The notes: generated from the letters alone by a model not told the origin. A DNA stretch of 7,629 nt from RGIG995 sp045543655 (GCA_045543655.1 JAZPXN010000048.1:1-7629), one strand, 5' to 3'; shown: positions 1-6,088, counted from the first letter of the stretch. Numbers and translations are program-made.

Positions 1-893
1 TGGGTGGCATCGAACAGAGAACCGTAGGTGATACCGACGATGTCCTTGGAGACCAGTTCTTCTTCGGTGTAACCGAAGGAATCGGAAGCAGCAGCCTTCA
101 TAGCGGCGTTGATGCCTTCGACGGTAACGTCCTTACCCTTAACGACGGCAACCAGCAGAGTGGTGGAGCCGGTGGGAACGGGAACGCGCTGAGCGGAGCC
201 GATGAGCTTGCCGTTCAGTTCGGGGATAACCAGGCCGATGGCCTTGGCAGCACCGGTGGAGTTGGGATCGATGTTCTCAGCGCCGGCACGGGCACGACGC
301 AGGTCGCCCTTTCTGTGGGGACCGTCGAGGATCATCTGGTCGCCGGTGTAGGCGTGAACGGTGGTCATGATGCCGCTCTGGATGGGAGCGTAGTCGTTCA
401 GAGCCTTAGCCATGGGAGCGAGGCAGTTGGTGGTGCAGGAAGCAGCGGAAATGATGGTGTCTTCCTTGGTCAGGGTCTTTTCGTTAACGCTGTAAACGAT
501 GGTGGGAAGGTCCTTGCCCGCGGGAGCAGAGATAACGACCTTCTTCGCGCCGGCGTTGATGTGAGCCTGGCTCTTTTCCTTGGAGCAGTAGAAACCGGTG
601 CATTCGAGAACGACGTCTACACCCAGTTCACCCCAGGGGCAGTTGTTGGCGTCTTTTTCGGCGTAGATCTTGATGGTCTTGCCGTCGACGGTGATGCTGT
701 CTTCATCAGCGGAGACTTTGTCAGCCAGAGCGTAGCGACCCTGAGCAGAGTCATACTTCAGAAGGTGAGCAAGCATTTTGGGGCTGGTCAGGTCGTTGAT
801 GGCGACGACTTCGTAGCCTTCAGCGCCGAACATCTGACGGAACGCCAGACGGCCGATACGACCGAAACCGTTAATAGCAACTTTTACGGACAT
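1..893 (-). CDS. gapA: Glyceraldehyde-3-phosphate dehydrogenase, type I (3' end missing)
   Basis: Cytoplasmic glycolytic enzyme that oxidises glyceraldehyde 3-phosphate with NAD+ and phosphate to 1,3-bisphosphoglycerate. Translating the minus strand from the ATG at 891-893 gives 297 residues before the window edge; the family is usually about 335 long, so roughly the last 40 are outside. Visible landmarks are the Rossmann start MSVKVAINGFGRIGR (residues 1-15), Asp34 in AINDL (expected for NAD rather than NADP preference), the catalytic motif SCTTNCLAP with Cys153, catalytic His180 in TTVHAYTGDQ, and the NSTGAAKA and QRVPVPTGS stretches. The start is fixed by AGGAGG at 902-907, 8 bases upstream. 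Codon use is strongly biased (GCT, ACC, AAC, AAG, GGT/GGC), unlike its neighbours, as expected for a very highly expressed gene. It has its own promoter, so it looks separate from the upstream operon. Identification is secure; the catabolic (gapA) rather than gluconeogenic role is inferred from Asp34 and codon bias. Confidence 0.97.
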   Translation of the reverse strand, partial: MSVKVAINGFGRIGRLAFRQMFGAEGYEVVAINDLTSPKMLAHLLKYDSAQGRYALADKVSADEDSITVDGKTIKIYAEKDANNCPWGELGVDVVLECTGFYCSKEKSQAHINAGAKKVVISAPAGKDLPTIVYSVNEKTLTKEDTIISAASCTTNCLAPMAKALNDYAPIQSGIMTTVHAYTGDQMILDGPHRKGDLRRARAGAENIDPNSTGAAKAIGLVIPELNGKLIGSAQRVPVPTGSTTLLVAVVKGKDVTVEGINAAMKAAASDSFGYTEEELVSKDIVGITYGSLFDAT

Positions 894-928
894 TGGAATT
901 TCCTCCTAATAATTTTATTATTGATTAT

Positions 929-957
929 ATTATAAACTAAAATTGTGACATTGGCAA
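929..957 (-). promoter_or_regulatory. gapA promoter (sigma-A type)
   Basis: On the minus strand a -35 box TTGCCA (952-957) is followed by a 17-base spacer and a perfect -10 box TATAAT (929-934). Transcription should begin near 922, leaving a leader of about 30 bases before the gapA ATG at 893. The leader is very AT-rich. The -35 box is part of an inverted repeat listed separately, which suggests control by a repressor or activator. Confidence 0.85.
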
Positions 958-982
958 GCATTTTTTCGAAATTTCTTGCCAA
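951..982. repeat. Perfect 8-bp inverted repeat over the gapA -35 box (candidate operator)
   Basis: TTGGCAAG at 951-958 and its exact reverse complement CTTGCCAA at 975-982 are separated by 16 AT-rich bases that include a short TTTCGAAA palindrome (964-971). One arm contains the gapA -35 hexamer; the other lies just upstream. No T-run follows on either strand, so a terminator is unlikely, and an operator for a dimeric or tetrameric regulator is more plausible. It does not resemble the Rex site (TTGTTAA-N4-TTAACAA). The regulator is unknown. Confidence 0.55.
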
Positions 983-1079
983 AAAGTTTGTAGAAAATAA
1001 CCATGAAAGATCACCCTGCTTTGGTTAATCTGCACAAAACAGGTGTTTTTTACCGTTTCACGGGCTATTTTAGGGGATT

Positions 1080-1508
1080 TCAGTCCTCTTTTTTGAACAG
1101 GTCTCGAATCTCTTCGATGACGCCGGGAGCAAGCTCCATGACCTTGTCCACCGCCGTGACCGACGACTGATTCACCGGCAGGGTATTGACCGAGCCGGAG
1201 GGGGAGATGACCAAAAACGATACGGGGGTCACCGTCAGTCCGGCGCCGCTGCCGCCGCCGAAGCAGAGCTTGGGGTTTGCCTTCGTGGCAAAATCCGAAC
1301 CGCCGGACACGAATCCGATCGAGATCTTCGATACGGGGAGGATCGTTGTTCCGTCGGCCGTGGTGATGGGGTCTCCGATGACGGTATTGGAATCCACCAT
1401 GGAGCGGATATTCTTTACCGCGTTGTCGGTGACCGTTTCTACGGGGGAGACCCGGCGGGTCTGCTCGGGTTTCTTTGCCGCGGGATTTACGTTCTTGTTT
1501 TCTTCCAT
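1080..1508 (-). CDS. ytfJ: GerW/YtfJ-family sporulation protein
   Basis: A 142-residue protein of the GerW (YtfJ) family, known in Bacillus as a forespore-expressed protein needed for proper germination; its biochemical activity is not established. After a charged N-terminal tail (residues 1-20) the family core is clear: VIGDPITTADGTTILPVSK (about 43-61), ISIGFVSGGSDF (62-73), the glycine-rich FGGGSGAGL (83-91), TPVSFLVISP (94-103) and a C-terminal helix. No signal peptide or membrane segment is seen. The ATG at 1506-1508 is supported by AAGGTGG (1518-1524) 9 bases upstream. It lies 29 bases after the DUF2953 gene and ends the operon; no convincing terminator follows before the gapA promoter. 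The pairing of DUF2953 then YtfJ matches the ytfI-ytfJ arrangement in Bacillus. The family call is firm; a role in this organism's spores is inferred. Confidence 0.92.
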   Translation of the reverse strand: MEENKNVNPAAKKPEQTRRVSPVETVTDNAVKNIRSMVDSNTVIGDPITTADGTTILPVSKISIGFVSGGSDFATKANPKLCFGGGSGAGLTVTPVSFLVISPSGSVNTLPVNQSSVTAVDKVMELAPGVIEEIRDLFKKED

Positions 1509-1537
1509 TTTAATATACCACCTTAATCAATAATTTT

Positions 1538-2215
1538 TCATTCGTATAATTCTTCCGACAATTCCCAAATACAACCGAAGGCCTGGTACAGCCGGAAGGT
1601 AAAGACCGCTCGCCCTTCGGCGTGGGTCTCTTCGGAGGTAAAATCCGGCGTGATCTGCACGTCGCATTTATGAAGCCGTCCCGCCGCAGAAAAGGCGCCG
1701 AGTACGGGATACAAAAGGGCGTTCAGCGTGCCGTAATCCATGGCGATATCGTTGGCGTCTCCACCCCCCAGGGAGGCGTACAGAACCAGCGATCTGCAAT
1801 GGAATTTCGCAATAAATTTCGTGACGATGATCTTCAGGGTCTTTGCGTAATCCTTCAGCGGCACCGATTGCACCGCCTTGCGCACTTCTCGTTTTGCCGC
1901 GCCCCGGATGCCGGTCTTTTCTTTTGGCGCAGAAGGCTTTTCGGAGGGGGCGTCTTCGGCCTTCAGGGAAGGAGCGGAGGACTTCTTTTTCCGTTTCGCC
2001 CGGAAAAAGCTCCGACGCTTCTTGCGGTATTCCTGCTTCTCCGGATCGGGGTAGATCACGTATTTCAGCATCAGCCATTGCAACCAGAGCTTCAGCTCCC
2101 CCTTCCGGTAATCCACCACCAGCCGCAGCCGGCCGAAAATCAGGTGGATCAGCAGCAACAGCACGATTCCCACGACCGCTCCGAGGACGGTTAGCACCCA
2201 CAGAAACGGGTTCAT
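1538..2215 (-). CDS. DUF2953 family membrane-anchored protein (YtfI-like)
   Basis: A 225-residue protein of unknown biochemical function. One N-terminal membrane segment (about residues 5-28) is followed by a strand-rich stretch typical of the family (RLRLVVDYRKGELKLWLQ). A strongly basic, low-complexity linker (about 60-120, with KKRRSFFRAKRKKK at 65-78) leads to the DUF2953 core, with GGGDANDIAMDYGTLNALLYP (150-170, split here only for reading) and ITPDF (188-192). The charged linker was probably acquired or expanded, since such low-complexity segments vary within the family. The ATG overlaps the scpB stop as ATGA (2212-2215), and its ribosome binding site GGAGG lies in the last scpB codons, so translation is probably coupled. 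It precedes the GerW/YtfJ gene, a pairing common in spore formers, which hints at a role in sporulation or the spore envelope. The family call is good; the function is not known. Confidence 0.85.
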   Translation of the reverse strand: MNPFLWVLTVLGAVVGIVLLLLIHLIFGRLRLVVDYRKGELKLWLQWLMLKYVIYPDPEKQEYRKKRRSFFRAKRKKKSSAPSLKAEDAPSEKPSAPKEKTGIRGAAKREVRKAVQSVPLKDYAKTLKIIVTKFIAKFHCRSLVLYASLGGGDANDIAMDYGTLNALLYPVLGAFSAAGRLHKCDVQITPDFTSEETHAEGRAVFTFRLYQAFGCIWELSEELYE

Positions 2216-2874
2216 TCTTCTTCCTCCGCCGGCGTCGTAGCGGCCTGGTCGGGGATTTCTTCGGATCGGTTTTCACGATCCTCCGGATCCTCTGCAGCAT
2301 CGCTCTCTTTCGGTTGCTCCAGCACGGCCTCGGTCAGCAGGATCTCCGTTCCCGCCCCCGGCAGATTTTCGTCCTCCGGGTTCAGAGGAGGCATATCCGC
2401 CAGCGAATCCAGGCCGAATACGGTCAGAAATTTATCGGTCGTTACGTAGGACATGGGGCGCCCCGGCAGATCGAGCCGTCCGTCCTCCTGTAAAAGTCCC
2501 TTTTCTTCCAGGGCTTCCACGACTTCAGAGGACGCCACCCCACGGATCTGGGAAATGTAGGGCTTCGTCACCGGCTGATTGTAGGCCGCGATGGAAAGCA
2601 CTTCCAAAGCCGCGTTGGACAGTTGGGGGCGCTTTTTTGCCAGATACAAGGCTACGTCTTCGCCGTAATCGGGTTTTGTGGAGAATCGGAAATCGTTGTC
2701 GTGCCGGACCAGACGAAATCCGTGATGGTCTTTTTCATAGGTCTTCTGGATGGAGATCAGCTCGGTCAGAATTTCGTCCTCCTCCATGCCCAGAAAACCC
2801 GCCAGATGCTCCGAGTTCACCGGTTCCACCGAGGCAAACAGAATCCCTTCGATCAGGGCGGTGATATTTTTCAT
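2212..2874 (-). CDS. scpB: Segregation and condensation protein B
   Basis: A 220-residue subunit of the SMC-ScpA-ScpB condensin complex, which compacts and helps segregate chromosomes; ScpB dimers of two winged-helix domains bind the ScpA centre. The family signature is seen at LSNAALEVLSIAAYNQPVTK (85-104), followed by the IRGV segment (110-113), GRPMSY (138-143), then TTDKFLTVFGL and LADMPPL (145-164). Residues 165-220 form an acidic, probably disordered tail with 13 Asp/Glu in the last 30 residues; it ends in EEEE. The start overlaps the scpA stop as ATGA (2871-2874), with a GAGGG ribosome binding site inside the scpA end. The codons for the terminal Glu run also serve as the ribosome binding site of the next gene. 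Identification is secure; the purpose of the tail is unknown. Confidence 0.96.
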   Translation of the reverse strand: MKNITALIEGILFASVEPVNSEHLAGFLGMEEDEILTELISIQKTYEKDHHGFRLVRHDNDFRFSTKPDYGEDVALYLAKKRPQLSNAALEVLSIAAYNQPVTKPYISQIRGVASSEVVEALEEKGLLQEDGRLDLPGRPMSYVTTDKFLTVFGLDSLADMPPLNPEDENLPGAGTEILLTEAVLEQPKESDAAEDPEDRENRSEEIPDQAATTPAEEEE

Positions 2875-3611
2875 TCGGTTCCCTCACTTTGCTTCTTGTT
2901 TCGTATCAGACGGATCTCCGGGTTGTGCTCGTCCTCGGTATCGTTTACCTCCACCCGTCCGCTGCGCATCAGCTCCAGCAGAGCCAGAAAGGTCGCCACG
3001 ATCTCGGAACGGGATTTCGCCCCCTTGAACAGAGATTTAAAGGATGACCGGGACTTTTTCACCAGCACCCGCATTACCGAAACGATCTTCGTGCCTACGG
3101 CGATAAACTGGGTTTTTACGATCCTGTCGAAGGATTCCTTCGGCGGATGAATCCGATCCCGGTGCCGTTTGATCAGCTTCAGGTAGGTTTCCTGCAGGAT
3201 CGTCGCTTCCTTCCCCGCTTCGTAGTCGGGCTTCGGAAGATCCGTGGGAAGATGGTCCTTGAACCAGATCTTATCTCCCTGATATTTCGGACGCATTTGC
3301 AATGCCACCCGCTTGTATTTTGCGTATTCAATGAGCATTTGCTCCAGAAGCCACTTCGGATCCTCTTCCTCTTCGTCGGTCTTCGGCAGCAGGGAGCAGG
3401 ACTTGATATAGACCAGCCGGGACGCCATTTCCAGAAAATCCGCCGTGATCTCCAGATCTTTTTCCCGGGCCTCGTCCATCCACTTCATGTACTGCTCCAG
3501 CAAAAGGGAGATCTCGATGTTGTAAATATCGATCTTATGCCGCTCAATCAGCGTCAGCAGCACGTCCAGCGGCCCCTCGAAGCCCTCCAGCCGGTAGGTC
3601 GGTTCGTTCAT
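2871..3611 (-). CDS. scpA: Segregation and condensation protein A (kleisin)
   Basis: A 246-residue bacterial kleisin that bridges the SMC heads and binds ScpB; cytoplasmic, nucleoid-associated. The N-terminal SMC-neck-binding domain shows LEGFEGPLDVLLTLIERHKIDIYNI (8-32, a family hallmark, here described rather than cut), then DLEITADFLEMASRLVYIKS (52-71) and LLP (74-76). An acidic stretch DEEEED (79-84) follows. The C-terminal winged helix has RSEIVATFLALLELMRSGRV (201-220), the usual EIVATFLALLEL pattern. Length matches the family. Its ATG overlaps the protease stop by one base (TGATG at 3609-3613), and scpB overlaps its own stop, so the three genes are probably translated in a coupled way, which helps keep ScpA and ScpB in proportion. 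SMC itself is not in the window. Identification is secure. Confidence 0.96.
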   Translation of the reverse strand: MNEPTYRLEGFEGPLDVLLTLIERHKIDIYNIEISLLLEQYMKWMDEAREKDLEITADFLEMASRLVYIKSCSLLPKTDEEEEDPKWLLEQMLIEYAKYKRVALQMRPKYQGDKIWFKDHLPTDLPKPDYEAGKEATILQETYLKLIKRHRDRIHPPKESFDRIVKTQFIAVGTKIVSVMRVLVKKSRSSFKSLFKGAKSRSEIVATFLALLELMRSGRVEVNDTEDEHNPEIRLIRNKKQSEGTE

Positions 3612-4303
3612 CAGAAAATACCCCCAAGCAGAAGCTCTACCAGCGGTACGAACATATTCAGAAGGGCGTTTGAAAGGATCCCGAGAATCCCGGTCCGGTT
3701 CAATACCAGAATCAGGACGAGAAAGATAATATAGGAATACCGCTCCAGATTATAATACCGGAAGCGAAGCTTGATCGGCAGCAGCTCTCCCAGAATCTTC
3801 GAGCCGTCCAGAGGCGGCACGGGGATCAGGTTGAATACCGCAAAGGACGCGTTGTAGGTTGCCATGAAAGAGAAGAGGGTGGAAAAATCCCTTAGCCATT
3901 CCGTACCGCTATAGAAGGCAACCGCCGGAAGCACCACCCAGAGGAAAAAGCAGATAAAAGCGAAGATGATGTTGGAAAGCGGGCCCGCCGCCGCGGTGAC
4001 GATCGTACCCCATCTGCGGTTTTTGAAATTCCGGGGATCGAACTGCACCGGCTTTGCCCAACCGAATCCAAGGATCAGAAGCATCAGAAATCCGAAAGGA
4101 TCGATATGCGCCAGGGGATTCAGCGTCAGCCGCCCCTGGTATTTCGCCGTCTTGTCTCCCATGATCAAAGCGGCCAGCCCGTGGGCGCATTCGTGCACGG
4201 GGAAGATCAGAAGCACCGAAACGACGGAATATAGCGTGTAAAGCAGGGCCGTCGTCAGGGGAACGTCTCCCGAAACGACCTGCAAAAAGGTTTCCAGCAG
4301 CAT
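3611..4303 (-). CDS. M50-family site-2 protease (intramembrane zinc metalloprotease)
   Basis: A 230-residue multi-pass membrane protein of the short, PDZ-free M50 rhomboid-unrelated protease group (the YwhC/SpoIVFB-like branch). The zinc motif HECAH is at residues 37-41 (His37, Glu38, His41) in the first catalytic membrane segment. LNPLAHIDPFG (61-71) and KPV (84-86) follow, then AAAGPLSN (104-111), and the third zinc ligand Asp166 in the PVPPLDG motif (161-167). All catalytic residues are therefore present. About five or six membrane segments are seen. The ATG (4301-4303) has GGAGGA (4313-4318) 9 bases upstream, embedded in the last codons of the preceding gene. A member of this group commonly sits next to scpA in Clostridia. 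The substrate is unknown; with sporulation genes downstream, a role in regulated proteolysis of a membrane-bound factor is possible but unproven. Confidence 0.92.
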   Translation of the reverse strand: MLLETFLQVVSGDVPLTTALLYTLYSVVSVLLIFPVHECAHGLAALIMGDKTAKYQGRLTLNPLAHIDPFGFLMLLILGFGWAKPVQFDPRNFKNRRWGTIVTAAAGPLSNIIFAFICFFLWVVLPAVAFYSGTEWLRDFSTLFSFMATYNASFAVFNLIPVPPLDGSKILGELLPIKLRFRYYNLERYSYIIFLVLILVLNRTGILGILSNALLNMFVPLVELLLGGIF

Positions 4304-4309
4304 AAAAAA

Positions 4310-4978
4310 TTATCCTCCGATCAAAAGCACCGGGAATAGCGTTATCACTCCGCTCAGGGAGCAGGCGCCTCCGGGCAGGGGAAGGGTGACACAAGCCAGA
4401 AGCAGTCCCACAGCGCAGAAACAGAAAAAGGGCCACGTTCCGTTTTTCCGGAAGGCCTCACCCCGTTTTCCGAAGGGCTTCGTCCGCAGGAAAACCTCCG
4501 CGTCGGAGCCCGGGAAGGGGAGAAGGGAAAACCAGACCGAGGAAAGGCCGGCGCCCATAAGAGTCTTCGTCGCCAGCAGGGGGATTTCCCACGCTGCGCT
4601 CGGGAGACGGGCCACCAGGAACTGAAACGCCGTATACAGCACGAAGGCCGCAACCGCTCCCAGCAGGGGATACAGCACGCCTCCGAAAAAGATTTTCCGG
4701 TTCAGCGTCTTGTCTTCGGTTTTTTCGTTTTCGTCCAAGGGCCCTTTCAGACAACCCGTCACCGTGAAAAACAGCACGGCCCAGCACCCGCCCGCCAGAT
4801 CGGACAGAATCGTCCTCCACAGCGAGGGAACCTCCAGGCCCGCCTTTTTCCGGCTGCGCAGCTGCCCCCACCGGCGCAGGATCAGAATCCCGACGGCGGC
4901 AAGGATTGATATGAGAATCGACGGAAGCAGACCGGAGCGGCTGAACGAGTACCGTTCGGTCAAGAAATCGATGAGCAT
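4310..4978 (-). CDS. Multi-pass membrane protein, possible catalytically dead M50 protease paralogue
   Basis: A 222-residue hydrophobic protein with about five membrane segments (about 16-35, 58-77, 96-124, 132-154, 183-220); no standard family is obvious. I chose the ATG at 4976-4978 because AGGAGG (4983-4988) lies 4 bases upstream and the -10 box at 5028-5033 fits it; a longer reading frame starting at 5089 would begin upstream of the promoter. Its layout parallels the active protease encoded 6 bases downstream: LNRKIFFGG (92-100) aligns with NFKNRRWGT, and FSLLPFPGSDAEVFL (150-164) aligns with FNLIPVPPLDGSKIL, keeping the Asp (Asp159). It has no HExxH where the zinc motif should be; that region reads LILRRWGQLRS (32-42). 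If related, it is a pseudoprotease from an old tandem duplication, perhaps regulating or partnering the active enzyme. This is inference by eye. The reading frame is firm. Confidence 0.8.
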   Translation of the reverse strand: MLIDFLTERYSFSRSGLLPSILISILAAVGILILRRWGQLRSRKKAGLEVPSLWRTILSDLAGGCWAVLFFTVTGCLKGPLDENEKTEDKTLNRKIFFGGVLYPLLGAVAAFVLYTAFQFLVARLPSAAWEIPLLATKTLMGAGLSSVWFSLLPFPGSDAEVFLRTKPFGKRGEAFRKNGTWPFFCFCAVGLLLACVTLPLPGGACSLSGVITLFPVLLIGG

Positions 4979-4982
4979 GAGA

Positions 4983-4988
4983 CCTCCT
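4983..4988 (-). promoter_or_regulatory. Ribosome binding site that decides the start of the putative M50 pseudoprotease
   Basis: AGGAGG on the minus strand, 4 bases before the ATG at 4976-4978 (6 from the end if the following TC is counted as spacer differently). The spacing is a little short but no other site is near, and the upstream start candidates have no such motif and fall beyond the promoter. Confidence 0.7.
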
Positions 4989-5027
4989 GAGATATGCAAA
5001 AAAAGAATATAACGTGCGTATACTACC

Positions 5028-5056
5028 ATTATACACGAAAAATTGGAAAAAGTAAA
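5028..5056 (-). promoter_or_regulatory. Promoter of the six-gene scpAB operon
   Basis: On the minus strand, -35 TTTACT (5051-5056, 4 of 6 consensus), a 17-base spacer and a perfect -10 TATAAT (5028-5033). Transcription should start near 5021, about 43 bases before the first gene's ATG at 4978. It is the only good minus-strand promoter upstream of the operon and points away from the plus-strand promoter at 5081-5109. Confidence 0.7.
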
Positions 5057-5080
5057 GAGATTTTTTAAATTTTCAAGGGC

Positions 5081-5109
5081 TTGACACAAAAAAGTTTTAA
5101 TGATATAAT
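5081..5109 (+). promoter_or_regulatory. Promoter of the metallophosphoesterase gene (perfect consensus)
   Basis: TTGACA (5081-5086), a 17-base spacer and TATAAT (5104-5109): both hexamers match the sigma-A/sigma-70 consensus exactly. Transcription should begin near 5116, giving a leader of about 59 bases. The leader contains a small GGATC/GATCC stem (5142-5146 with 5152-5156) just before the ribosome binding site at 5161-5166; it is too small to call a regulatory structure. Confidence 0.88.
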
Positions 5110-5174
5110 ATTTTTAATAGGAAAATAACAAAAACACCGTCGGATCTTCCCGATCCCGGAAGGAGGTTGCCGTT

Positions 5175-6041
5175 ATGTTATGGCTTTGGATCCTGCTTGC
5201 TCTTCTTTCCCTTGCCGTCGCGGGAGGCGTTTTTCTTTTTTGCTGGGGCAGAACCTTTCATTATAATCGCTATTCCATCCCCATTGCCCGGCTTCCTCGG
5301 GAGTTTGACGGATACCGTATCGTTTTGATCTCCGATCTTCACGATCGGGTCTTCGGCCCCGGAAACCGCCGTCTGGCCGAGGCAGTCCGGAAGGCTTCCC
5401 CCGACCTGATCGTCACCGCCGGGGATCTTCACGAGAAGCCCCACTCGCCCCAGCCGGTCTACGATTTGTTTGCCGCGCTTTCGGCCGTCGCGCCCGTGAC
5501 CTATACCGAGGGAAATCACGATTTCCGTCCCGGAGCCGCCGGCGTTACGGAAGAGGAATACGCCCGGCATATCGATCGTCTTTCTGCCTCCGGCGCCGTG
5601 ATCCTGAACGATTCTCCGTATCTTATCCAGCGAAACGGACGCCTTCTGACGATCTACGGCCAATCCTGGAAGGGAATGACCTGCGGCCTTGTCCCGGAGA
5701 TCGATCCCGATTTTCCCTCCGTTGCCGTCTGTCACGATCCCCTGCAGTTCGACCGCCTCGATCATTTGCCCGATCTTATGCTCTCCGGCCACGTCCACGG
5801 CGGGATTCTGCGTCTCCCCATCATCGGCCCTGTCTTTTCTCCCGGCAACGGCACGCCTCTGCATAAGCGCTTTCGGCGGCAATTTTTCTTCCCCAAATAT
5901 TCCAGGGGGCTGTATTTTAAGCCCGGCCACGTCCTTGCCGTCACCCAGGGGTTGGGCTTTTCGATCCTTCCGATTCGTTTTATCCGCCCGGAAATTACCG
6001 TTATTACCCTAAAATCCGGCCAAATATTGAACAATTCGTAA
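5175..6041 (+). CDS. Membrane-anchored calcineurin-like metallophosphoesterase (YkuE-like)
   Basis: A 288-residue phosphoesterase with one N-terminal membrane anchor (about residues 3-23) and a metal-dependent catalytic domain. The metal-binding motifs appear in the expected order: SDLHD (53-57, Asp54 and His56), AGD (82-84, Asp84), GNHD (113-116, Asn114 and His115), His187 in VCHDP, and GHVHGG (205-210, His206 and His208). The family includes YkuE of Bacillus and the UDP-2,3-diacylglucosamine hydrolases; because Gram-positive bacteria lack lipid A, the substrate here is unknown. After AGD the sequence reads LHE instead of the more common hydrophobic-x-Asp. Because the anchor is N-terminal, the catalytic domain could face either side of the membrane. 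AGGAGG (5161-5166) lies 8 bases before the ATG. It has its own consensus promoter, and its stop codon is at the left edge of the palindrome of the secG promoter. Family call firm, substrate open. Confidence 0.92.
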   Translation: MLWLWILLALLSLAVAGGVFLFCWGRTFHYNRYSIPIARLPREFDGYRIVLISDLHDRVFGPGNRRLAEAVRKASPDLIVTAGDLHEKPHSPQPVYDLFAALSAVAPVTYTEGNHDFRPGAAGVTEEEYARHIDRLSASGAVILNDSPYLIQRNGRLLTIYGQSWKGMTCGLVPEIDPDFPSVAVCHDPLQFDRLDHLPDLMLSGHVHGGILRLPIIGPVFSPGNGTPLHKRFRRQFFFPKYSRGLYFKPGHVLAVTQGLGFSILPIRFIRPEITVITLKSGQILNNS

Positions 6042-6080
6042 CAAATTCCCCTTTGGGTATTGCCAAACCGGGAAATTTGT
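6041..6080. repeat. 40-bp imperfect palindrome over the secG -35 box
   Basis: ACAAATTCCC (6041-6050) pairs with GGGAAATTTGT (6070-6080) apart from one bulged A, and an inner TTTGG (6052-6056) pairs with CCAAA (6063-6067), giving about 15 base pairs around a 6-base loop. The secG -35 hexamer (6060-6065) lies in its middle, and the upstream gene's stop codon touches its left edge. No T-run follows on either strand, so it is not a standard intrinsic terminator. It could be an operator, or an RNA hairpin in any readthrough message from the upstream gene. Confidence 0.6.
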
Positions 6081-6088
6081 GTTATAAT
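6060..6088 (+). promoter_or_regulatory. secG promoter
   Basis: TTGCCA (6060-6065), a 17-base spacer and TATAAT (6083-6088). Transcription should begin near 6095, about 40 bases before the secG ATG. The -35 box and the next base (TTGCCAA) are identical to those of the gapA promoter in this window. Confidence 0.85.

Noticed and set aside
315..935. A 206-codon open frame on the plus strand opposite gapA
   Set aside because: It is antisense to a secure GAPDH frame. The strong codon bias of gapA removes stop codons in the opposite frame; the translated product is low-complexity Gly/Val/Asp and has no ribosome binding site.
1036..1066. Possible terminator after the GerW/YtfJ gene (AAAACA/TGTTTT and a CCGT/ACGG pair)
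   Set aside because: The stems are short (4-6 bp), one has a loop of only two bases, and there is no T-run on the minus strand. The end of the operon is therefore unmarked, and readthrough into gapA is possible.
1622..3734. Several plus-strand frames of 175-195 codons opposite the DUF2953, scpB and scpA genes
   Set aside because: All lie opposite recognised genes, have no family resemblance and no promoter or good ribosome binding site; they are shadows of the real genes.
4979..5089. A 37-residue N-terminal extension of the putative M50 pseudoprotease
   Set aside because: Its start would lie upstream of the -10 box at 5028-5033, and the AGGAGG at 4983-4988 clearly points to the ATG at 4976-4978.
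5142..5156. GGATC/GATCC stem in the leader of the metallophosphoesterase gene
   Set aside because: Only five pairs with a five-base loop; too small to support a riboswitch or attenuator call.
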